Shown piece by piece: positions 1 through 4,937 of a stretch of DNA of 7,473 nucleotides. Below the pieces are notes generated by a model. The model had not been told where the DNA came from. It saw nothing but the letters and a program-made list of their open reading frames with translations, and made no database searches. A program made the position numbers and the translations under genes. Numbering within the stretch: position 1 is the stretch's first letter; every line of letters begins with the position of its first letter. The stretch comes from Candidatus Firestoneibacteriota bacterium (GTDB lineage Bacteria > JACRDZ01), in the NCBI GenBank assembly GCA_016212735.1, contig JACRDZ010000273.1, positions 1-7,473 on the forward strand, in the 5' to 3' direction.

Positions 1-534
1 AAAATGCAATTTTTTAAAAAAGACAAAACAGCATTGATTCAATTAGGGATAGATTTGTTAGTAATTAATCATCTTAAACCATATCCAACATGGAAATCAT
101 ATAAACCATTAATTTTGGATAATCTAAATAAATACAATGATCTTGCAAAACCTAAAGGATTAAAAAGAATTGGATTAAGATATATTAATAAAATAGACAT
201 TTCTGAAATATCAGCAAATATGGCTGATTATTTTAATTATTATCCAAATTTACCTAAAGATTTACCGCAAGTACATGAATCATTTAACACACAAATAGGT
301 ATACCTTATGAACAAAATAGAGATATGATGTTTTTGAATTTTAACAGTATTTTAACTGATAAACAAGATGCAATTTCATTTCTGCTAGATTTAGATTATA
401 GCATGAGAATGCCAGGAAAAGTGAATTTTAATGAAATTGATGATTGGCTTGAAAAAGCACATAATGTAATTGAAAATACTTTTGAATCGTGTATAACAAA
501 TAAATTAAGAACACTATTCGGAGAGGTGGAATAA
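1..534 (+). CDS. TIGR04255 family protein, 5'-truncated by the window edge
   Basis: The frame is already open at the first base, and the first in-window ATG is at position 4. Counting from that ATG, 176 residues are visible. Family members are, as I recall, about 250 aa, so the real start probably lies upstream and the N-terminal part is missing. The strongest evidence is the block RIGLRYINKIDI (about residues 55-66), a hallmark of TIGR04255, preceded by the family's Y-x2-W region (YPTW, about 27-30). The C-terminus W-LEKAHNVIENTFESCIT (from residue 148) matches the conserved family ending. No signal peptide or membrane segment is seen. The biochemical function of the family is unknown; it is sporadically distributed and I associate it with accessory regions. 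The stop codon directly abuts the next gene's ATG, and the downstream HEPN gene follows by ATGA overlap, so this is the first visible gene of a three-gene operon. Family call is confident; role is unknown. Confidence 0.82.
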   Translation, partial: KMQFFKKDKTALIQLGIDLLVINHLKPYPTWKSYKPLILDNLNKYNDLAKPKGLKRIGLRYINKIDISEISANMADYFNYYPNLPKDLPQVHESFNTQIGIPYEQNRDMMFLNFNSILTDKQDAISFLLDLDYSMRMPGKVNFNEIDDWLEKAHNVIENTFESCITNKLRTLFGEVE

Positions 535-1008
535 ATGCTACAAATTCAAGAATCAAATAATTTTGTAGAAAAATTTATCATCCCTTCATATTTTTTATTA
601 GAAGATGAAAATCAGAATTATTTTATTAATATTAATAATTCTATACGTATAAACGAAGGAAATTCAATCTTTTTAAAAACATTTGAAGATATAAAAATTT
701 TAAAGATACAATATTCTTTTAAAGAAGAAAAAGAGATTGAAATTTTCTTGGATAATAATAAATTTCTTATTGAAATCTTAATTGAAGCTAAAAATAAAAT
801 AATTAATATATTTAGACAAAATGTTGAATTGCTTTTAGAATTGCACAAAGATTATGAAGAAGATTTTGAAGAACTATTTATTATAATTAAGGCTTTTTAT
901 TCTCCAGAAGAAATGATTACTTTAGCAAATAAATTAGACGAAGCCTGGTTTTTAAATAGAATGGATGATACAAAAGGTAAACTTAATATAACTGTGGAAT
1001 CTTTATGA
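535..1008 (+). CDS. Unrecognised acidic protein, middle gene of the TIGR04255-HEPN cassette
   Basis: I do not recognise this 157-aa protein. The ATG follows the upstream stop codon with no gap. A strong purine-rich Shine-Dalgarno (GGAGAGGTGG, 520-529) lies inside the end of the upstream gene, 5 nt before the ATG, which supports this start. The protein is rich in Glu, Asp, Ile and Asn. It has no cysteine, no evident signal peptide and no clear transmembrane helix. The N-terminal half looks like short alternating strands (FIIPSYFLLEDE, YFININNSIRINEG). The C-terminal half looks helical and acidic (ELLLELHKDYEEDFEELF, about residues 98-115). It ends in LNITVESL, with its TGA overlapping the ATG of the HEPN gene. 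Its fixed place between a TIGR04255 gene and a HEPN gene suggests it is a partner or inhibitor of one of them, but no motif in the sequence shows that. Confidence 0.75.
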   Translation: MLQIQESNNFVEKFIIPSYFLLEDENQNYFININNSIRINEGNSIFLKTFEDIKILKIQYSFKEEKEIEIFLDNNKFLIEILIEAKNKIINIFRQNVELLLELHKDYEEDFEELFIIIKAFYSPEEMITLANKLDEAWFLNRMDDTKGKLNITVESL

Positions 1009-1382
1009 GTTTTAATTGGCAAGAATATATTACTTTAGCAAATAATTTAATAAAAAATCCGTGTTCTGGAAACGAAGAATCATATTATCGTTCTGCAATA
1101 AGTCGTGCATATTATGGTGTTTTTGGTATTGCAAAAATGTTTGTAATTAAGTCAGGAGTTTCGCTCCCTCCTCAAAACACACATCAATTTTTAATAAATA
1201 ATTATAAAAATTCATCTGATAGTGTAAGAAAAAAGATTGGTAAAAATTTAGATTCATTACGAAGAGATAGAAATAAAGCGGATTATGAAGATAATATTTC
1301 TCTAAATTTTAAATATGCTGAAACGTCTTATAAAAATGCAGAACAAATTTTAAAAGATTTAAAAAATATAGGCGCTATTTAA
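1005..1382 (+). CDS. HEPN-domain protein with an RNKADY motif in place of R-x4-6-H
   Basis: This 125-aa, probably all-helical protein has the typical HEPN signature SRAYYGVFGIAK (residues 33-44) in helix 2. A second conserved segment, LRRDRNKADYED, lies at residues 85-96. HEPN proteins are commonly RNases or RNA-binding modules in toxin-antitoxin, abortive-infection and CRISPR-linked systems, and the active versions use R-x4-6-H. Here R89-N90 is present, but the expected histidine position is occupied by Y94 (R-x4-Y). I have seen this RNxADY form as a recurring HEPN subtype, so it is not simply a mutation. Classic HEPN RNase activity is therefore uncertain. Translation is coupled to the upstream gene by an ATGA overlap at 1005-1008. 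The length and both motifs argue that the gene is complete. It is the last gene of the cassette, followed by about 150 bp of extremely AT-rich spacer. Confidence 0.85.
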   Translation: MSFNWQEYITLANNLIKNPCSGNEESYYRSAISRAYYGVFGIAKMFVIKSGVSLPPQNTHQFLINNYKNSSDSVRKKIGKNLDSLRRDRNKADYEDNISLNFKYAETSYKNAEQILKDLKNIGAI

Positions 1383-1396
1383 TTTTAAAAAACGCA

Positions 1397-1416
1397 GAGA
1401 ATTTCCTCTCATTTTT
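1397..1416 (+). terminator. Weak terminator-like hairpin after the HEPN gene
   Basis: A short GAGA/TCTC stem (1397-1400 with 1407-1410) is followed by a T-rich stretch (1412-1416), 15 bp after the HEPN stop. The position fits an operon end. The stem is only 4 bp with a 6-nt loop, so this is a weak call. Confidence 0.22.
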
Positions 1417-1451
1417 ATTAATAATACATATTATTTAAAAAAATATTAATT

Positions 1452-1481
1452 TTATTAAAAAAAAATTTGTCGAAATATAAT
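1452..1481 (+). promoter_or_regulatory. Candidate promoter for the tcmP/three-Cys pair
   Basis: A perfect TATAAT lies at 1476-1481, 18 bp after a poor -35 (TTATTA, 1452-1457). The surrounding spacer (about 1411-1520) has very few G or C bases, which resembles an UP-element-rich promoter region. In such AT-rich DNA a TATAAT is easy to find by chance, so confidence is low. Confidence 0.28.
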
Positions 1482-1532
1482 TATATAAAGTCATTTTAAT
1501 ATAAAATTAAAATACTAAATTAGGACATCGAT

Positions 1533-2302
1533 ATGCCTATAAAAGATTTACACAAAAAACCTTTTTCAGATGAAACTATAACAAAGCTTGAAATATTTGA
1601 ATCATATCTAAAATTGTGGCTGCCTGTATTTATCCAAAGTCAATATTTTTCTGAAGCTGTTATTTGCGACTTTTTTGCTGGAAAAGGATATGATTCCAAT
1701 GGTATCCCTGGTAGCCCCTTAAGAATATTGAATATTATAATGAAGATTTTCAAAAGATATTTGATCAAAAAAAATCTGAATTGAAAGCTACCGCAAATTT
1801 AATTTTTCTCGATCAAAATGGTATAAAACATATAACTCAAACAGTATTTAAAACACTAGATAGTTTTAAAACAACAGATTTTATTTTTTTTATAGCATCA
1901 TCATTTTTTAACAGGTTTGGAGATACAGAAGTATTTAAGGATGTCTTTCCTGATTTAAATGCAAATGAATTTAATAATAAACCTTATTCTGATATTCATA
2001 GAACTATATTGGAATATTATAAAAAGCAACTTCCAGTGAATAGTCAGACAAAGTTGTATCCTTTTACAATAAAAAAGAATCAAAATATTTACGGCCTTAT
2101 TTTTGGTACCAAACATGTTTTAGGTATAGAAAAATTTTTACGAATTGCCTGGGATAAAAATAGTATCAATGGCGAAGCGAATTTCGATATTGATGAAGAT
2201 AGTGATCCACAGCTGGTATTATTTTCAAAAATCAGCTACAATAAATGTTATAAAGATAAAGAAATAATAAATTTTAAGGTCATAAAAAATGAAAAGAACT
2301 AA
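1533..2302 (+). pseudogene. tcmP: three-Cys-motif partner protein TcmP, frameshifted and internally deleted
   Basis: Two reading frames together spell a TcmP protein. The first part (1533 to about 1740) has the N-terminal ITKLEIFESYLKLWLPVF and the DFFAGKG...GSPL block (residues 46-63), the family's Rossmann-like D-x-F-A-G motif. The second frame, open from 1715 and running to 2302, carries IEYYNEDFQKIF, ANLIFLDQNGIKHI, TDFIFFIASSFFNRFG, NIYGLIFGTKHVLGIEKFL and GEANFDID, all characteristic of TcmP. The frame change is net -1 and lies between about 1715 and 1742. In family members as I recall them, several dozen residues separate GSPL from the NEDF-like segment; here they nearly touch, so an internal deletion is likely. 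A second, in-frame loss is suspected between DPQLVLFS and KISYNKCYKDK. The sum, about 250 residues, is shorter than usual TcmP proteins. The 3' end overlaps the next gene by 14 bp. Function is unknown beyond its association with three-Cys-motif proteins. Confidence 0.82.
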
Positions 2303-2999
2303 AATCGAATGGACAGAATCTACATGGAATCCGGTTACAGGATGTAATAAAATAAGTCCCGGATGCGCAAAATGTTATGCGGAAAGAATGGCAAAACGAT
2401 TATATGCGATGGGGCAGCCTAACTACAGAGATGGTTTTGAAGTAACATTGCATCCTCATACACTTGCATTACCGCTTCATTGGAAAAAGCCGCAGACAGT
2501 TTTTGTGAACTCAATGAGTGATTTATTTCATGAAAAAGTCATAAAAAATTTTATCGCACAAATTTTTAGAACTATGAGACAGGCACATTGGCATACTTTT
2601 CAAATTCTTACAAAACGAGCAGAAAGATTATCAGAATTGGATAATGAATTATCATGGCAGAAAAATATCTGGATGGGTGTCAGCGTTGAGAGCTCCGATT
2701 ATAAACACCGTATTGATTTGCTAACAAAAACCAGAGCGCACATTAAATTTATTTCATTTGAACCACTTATTGAAGATGTTGGGGAATTAAATCTAAAGGA
2801 TATTGATTGGGTTATAGTCGGAGGAGAATCAGGCCCAGGTTCAAGATCAATGTCAGCAGAATGGGTAGCAAATATTAAAGAACAATGTATTCAACAAAAT
2901 ATACCGTTTTTCTTTAAACAATGGGGTGGCGTTAATAAAAAGAAAAGAGGAAGACTTCTGGATGGCAGAACATGGGACGAAATGCCCGAGATTAGATAA
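2289..2999 (+). CDS. Three-Cys-motif / DUF5131 protein (phage Gp37/Gp68 family, radical-SAM-like)
   Basis: The protein is 236 aa and looks complete. The N-terminus IEWTESTWNPVTGC leads into CNKISPGCAKCYAERM, with C19, C26 and C29 as the three cysteines of the C-x6-C-x2-C motif. These presumably bind an iron-sulfur cluster as in radical SAM enzymes. Further family blocks are VFVNSMSDLFHE (about 71-82), FQILTKRAERL, WMGVSVES, the FEPL segment, WVIVGGESGPGSRSM, and the closing FFFKQWGG...GRLLDGRTWDEMP. The substrate is not known. The start overlaps the end of the tcmP pseudogene by 14 bp, with a modest AAGG ribosome site at 2276-2279. Its normal partner TcmP is broken here, so this gene may be working alone or be on the way to decay. 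GC content is visibly higher than in the preceding cassette. It is a common cargo of phages, plasmids and islands. Confidence 0.92.
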   Translation: MKRTKIEWTESTWNPVTGCNKISPGCAKCYAERMAKRLYAMGQPNYRDGFEVTLHPHTLALPLHWKKPQTVFVNSMSDLFHEKVIKNFIAQIFRTMRQAHWHTFQILTKRAERLSELDNELSWQKNIWMGVSVESSDYKHRIDLLTKTRAHIKFISFEPLIEDVGELNLKDIDWVIVGGESGPGSRSMSAEWVANIKEQCIQQNIPFFFKQWGGVNKKKRGRLLDGRTWDEMPEIR

Positions 3000-3009
3000 T
3001 TCTAATCTA
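2989..3009. repeat. 8-bp perfect inverted repeat across the three-Cys gene stop codon
   Basis: AGATTAGA (2989-2996) and TCTAATCT (3002-3009) are exact reverse complements separated by 5 nt that include the TAA stop. The stem could slow 3' exonuclease or act as a poor terminator, but no T-run follows it. It is a structural observation only. Confidence 0.4.
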
Positions 3010-3047
3010 TCTCCCAGATGAAATAACCGTTGCCAGCGCCAATATCC
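3006..3047 (-). other. Possible relic of a SAM methyltransferase motif I
   Basis: Read on the minus strand from 3047 down to 3006, the 14 codons spell DIGAGNGYFIWEID. This closely matches class I SAM-dependent methyltransferase motif I (D-x-G-x-G-x-G). A stop codon sits immediately on each side (3048-3050 and 3003-3005), so it cannot be an intact gene. The patch is also more GC-rich than its surroundings. It may be a fossil of a gene disrupted around the neighbouring REP-like repeat, or a coincidence. The + strand reading of the same bases gives no recognised product. Confidence 0.2.
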
Positions 3048-3064
3048 TATGCCATCTGCAAAAA

Positions 3065-3118
3065 TGTCAGACAAACATTCAAGACAATAGGTGTCAGACA
3101 GGAATGTCTGACCTACCT
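3065..3118. repeat. REP-like palindrome with an adjacent direct half-repeat
   Basis: GTCAGACA (3093-3100) and TGTCTGAC (3105-3112) form an 8-bp perfect stem around a GGAA loop. The stem extends by AGGT (3089-3092) pairing with ACCT (3115-3118) across a 2-nt bulge. The left arm, TGTCAGACA (3092-3100), is repeated directly at 3065-3073. Hairpins built on GTCAGACATTCCTGTCTGAC are a familiar intergenic REP-type repeat in several bacteria, usually in many copies. No transposase is present in this window, so it would be a non-autonomous copy. Copy number in the genome cannot be judged here. Confidence 0.6.
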
Positions 3119-3181
3119 GATATTCAGCCGCTGGTAGAAAAAATCAAATCCGAAAAAAAGGGATAGCTTGTTAATAACGAA

Positions 3182-3245
3182 ATATTTTCCAAAATATGCT
3201 CAAATTACTAATTTGACGTATGTTTTTGAGAAAAGTTCTCAAAAA
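3182..3245. repeat. Three consecutive perfect inverted repeats upstream of the ATPase promoter
   Basis: Within 64 bp there are three separate exact dyads. They are ATATTTT/AAAATAT (3182-3188, 3191-3197; 2-nt centre), TCAAATT/AATTTGA (3200-3206, 3210-3216; 3-nt centre) and TTTTTGAGAA/TTCTCAAAAA (3223-3232, 3236-3245; 3-nt centre). The last one ends 5 bp before the -35 element of the predicted promoter, so operator function is plausible. Because flanking A/T runs are present, the third could also terminate transcription on the minus strand. The arms differ in sequence, so this is not one repeated operator. Confidence 0.6.
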
Positions 3246-3250
3246 ATAGC

Positions 3251-3279
3251 TTGATTTTCATGAAAAAGTAGGTTATATT
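3251..3279 (+). promoter_or_regulatory. sigma70-type promoter for the RloA-like/RloB-like pair
   Basis: TTGATT (3251-3256) and TATATT (3274-3279) are separated by 17 bp, matching 4 of 6 and 5 of 6 consensus bases. They lie about 40 bp before the ATPase start codon, with a ribosome site AAAAAGGA (3304-3311) in between. The dyad at 3223-3245 abuts the -35 side. Confidence 0.55.
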
Positions 3280-3318
3280 TAAAATAAAGATAATTCAAAC
3301 CATAAAAAGGATAAATCA

Positions 3319-4596
3319 ATGTTACTTCAATTTACAGTTGGAAATTTTTTGTCTTTTAATGATCCTGTTACTTTAAGTATGGTAGCTTCGTCAATTAAAG
3401 AGCATGAAAATACAAATTTATTTGTTGAAAATAAAATAAAGCTGCTTAAAAGTGCTGCGATTTATGGAGCTAATGCAAGCGGTAAAAGCAATCTAATTAA
3501 AGCATTAAGTTTTATGAAAAAATTTGTATTCATTTCATCAAAGGAAACACAAGCTACAGAAGAAATTGAAATTGCCAATTTTAAATTAAGTACAGAAACA
3601 GATAACAAACCATCTTTTTTTGAGATTGTTTTTATTAATGAAAATATTATATATAGATATGGTTTTGAAGCAGATAAAAAAAATATTCAAAAAGAATGGT
3701 TATTTCAAACCGGTTCAGGACGTGAAGCTAAACTTTTCAAAAGAGAAAAAAATAATTTTGAATTAGGTTCTTATTTTAAAGAAGGGGAAGGGAAAGAAAA
3801 TATTACAAGAAATAATGCACTCTTCTTATCAGTAGTGGCGCAATTTAATGGAGAAATTTCTAAGAAAATTTTAGAGTGGTTTGCAAAACTTAAAATTATT
3901 TCCGGATTAAATGAAGGATATAGTGGTTTTACAATTGATAAAATTAAAGAACCAGAATTTAAAAATAAAATTTTAAATTTTTTAAAAATTGCTGATTTAG
4001 GAATAGAAGATATAAATTCAACAGAAACAAAAATAAGTCCTGAAAGCTTACCCCAAAATACACCAGAATTTTTAAAAACTAGTGCACTTAAAGACGAGTT
4101 GAAAAATGTAGAAATTAATACTTTTCATAAAAAATATAATTCTGATAAAAATTTTTTATTACTAGAAAAGTTTGATCTGGAAAACGAAGAATCAGAAGGA
4201 ACAAAGAAATTTTTTGCTATTTCTGCGCCTATTATAGATACATTAATGCGAGGATATACATTAATAATTGATGAATTGGATTCAAGACTTCATCCAATAC
4301 TTTCCCAGCATATAATAAATCTATTCAATTCTTCACAGAATTCCTTAAATGCCCAATTAATTTTTGCTTCTCATGATACTAATTTGCTCAATAAAGAATT
4401 CTTGAGAAGAGATCAAATCTGGTTTACAGAAAAAGATAAATATGGAGCAACGAAATTATATTCATTAGTTGAATATAAAATTGGGCTGGATAAAGTACGA
4501 AATGATTCTTTATATAGTAAAAATTATATCCTTGGAAAATACGGAGCTGTTCCTTATGTAGGTGATTTTAAATCTTTATTTAAAGGTAAGCAATGA
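3319..4596 (+). CDS. RloA/AbiLi-like AAA ATPase (AAA_15/AAA_21, OLD-like)
   Basis: This is a complete 425-aa SMC/ABC-type ATPase. The N-terminus LLQFTVGNFLSFNDPVTLSM is the standard opening of this family. Walker A is GANASGKS (residues 50-57), a signature-like segment ESEGTKKFF lies at 291-299, Walker B is TLIIDELD (314-321, with D318 and E319), and the H-loop is FASHD (349-353). The C-terminus has the conserved YILGKYGAVP block (403-412). In RloAB, AbiL and related two-gene systems such an ATPase senses phage infection and controls a TOPRIM-like or RloB effector. I infer a similar role from homology and gene order. The ribosome site AAAAAGGA sits 7 nt before the ATG. The stop overlaps the next gene's start by ATGA, indicating coupled translation. 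No catalytic motif is missing, yet its partner is reduced to a stub. Confidence 0.9.
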   Translation: MLLQFTVGNFLSFNDPVTLSMVASSIKEHENTNLFVENKIKLLKSAAIYGANASGKSNLIKALSFMKKFVFISSKETQATEEIEIANFKLSTETDNKPSFFEIVFINENIIYRYGFEADKKNIQKEWLFQTGSGREAKLFKREKNNFELGSYFKEGEGKENITRNNALFLSVVAQFNGEISKKILEWFAKLKIISGLNEGYSGFTIDKIKEPEFKNKILNFLKIADLGIEDINSTETKISPESLPQNTPEFLKTSALKDELKNVEINTFHKKYNSDKNFLLLEKFDLENEESEGTKKFFAISAPIIDTLMRGYTLIIDELDSRLHPILSQHIINLFNSSQNSLNAQLIFASHDTNLLNKEFLRRDQIWFTEKDKYGATKLYSLVEYKIGLDKVRNDSLYSKNYILGKYGAVPYVGDFKSLFKGKQ

Positions 4597-4778
4597 CTTC
4601 TAAACGTTTAAAAAGAAAATTCGAGAATCGTGAAGAAAGAAAAATTCTAATAGTTTGTGAAGGTGAAAAAACAGAACCGAATTATTTTAAAAAATTTCCA
4701 ATAAATAATAAAGAAGTTAAAGTAGTCAACGAATTAAATAAGTTTATAGATGAAGATGAAAACGATGTTAGAGGTTAG
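4593..4778 (+). pseudogene. RloB-like (AbiLii-like) effector remnant with large internal deletion
   Basis: The 61-codon frame begins by ATGA overlap with the ATPase gene. Its N-terminus KRKFENREERKILIVCEG followed by EKTEPNYFKKF (residues 23-35) is the unmistakable start of RloB-family proteins, normally around 200 aa. After KVV (residue 45) the sequence jumps to NELNKFIDEDE. That resembles the extreme C-terminus of RloB proteins (an ...ELNKFI-type ending) rather than the region that should follow. The simplest reading is an in-frame internal deletion of well over 100 codons, joining near 4728. The central residues expected for the TOPRIM-like fold are absent, so effector activity is very unlikely. 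Alternatives are an assembly error, or a retained short peptide that still binds the ATPase. The family call is firm; the deletion call rests on my memory of the family's C-terminus. Confidence 0.78.
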
Positions 4779-4919
4779 GATTATTGAGGACGGAAAATGA
4801 GAAAAAAGTAATGATGGAAGGACAATAATATCAACTTAAAGAGGTTTATGTGGTATTATATGATTAATTAAAAATACATTTACAAAAAAACATATTCCAT
4901 TTGTTGCAAAAAAAATAGT

Positions 4920-4937
4920 GGAGAGATCATGAAATGA
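4920..4937 (+). promoter_or_regulatory. glgB ribosome binding site with an overlapping two-codon ORF
   Basis: GGAGAG (4920-4925) lies 8 nt before the glgB ATG at 4934 and supports that start. An alternative ATG at 4929 opens only ATG-AAA-TGA, whose stop overlaps the glgB start codon by two bases. Ribosomes could in principle initiate there, stop, and re-start. The 155 bp before glgB (4779-4933) otherwise holds no gene I can support. Confidence 0.5.

Noticed and set aside
618..848. 76-aa minus-strand open frame
   Set aside because: It lies wholly inside the middle cassette gene. It is an AT-rich shadow with no recognisable motif or ribosome site.
1767..1774. A8 run in the overlap of the two tcmP frames as a programmed or transcriptional slippage site
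   Set aside because: Slippage here would give the needed frame, but the TcmP-like sequence in the second frame already begins upstream (IEYYNEDF, about 1727-1750). The frame change must therefore occur before the A-run.
2853..3074. 73-aa minus-strand open frame over the three-Cys gene end
   Set aside because: Most of it is antisense to the conserved C-terminus of the three-Cys gene and the product resembles nothing known. Only the separate methyltransferase-like motif in another frame was kept, at low confidence.
3065..3118. CRISPR array
   Set aside because: There is one hairpin plus one half-repeat with no regular spacers and no cas genes, which fits a REP-like element better.
3006..3166. 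A small + strand protein gene in the spacer after the three-Cys gene
   Set aside because: Careful reading gives two short pieces in different frames (one ends at 3137, the other at 3166). Neither has a supported start or a recognised product, and the REP-like repeat lies within them.
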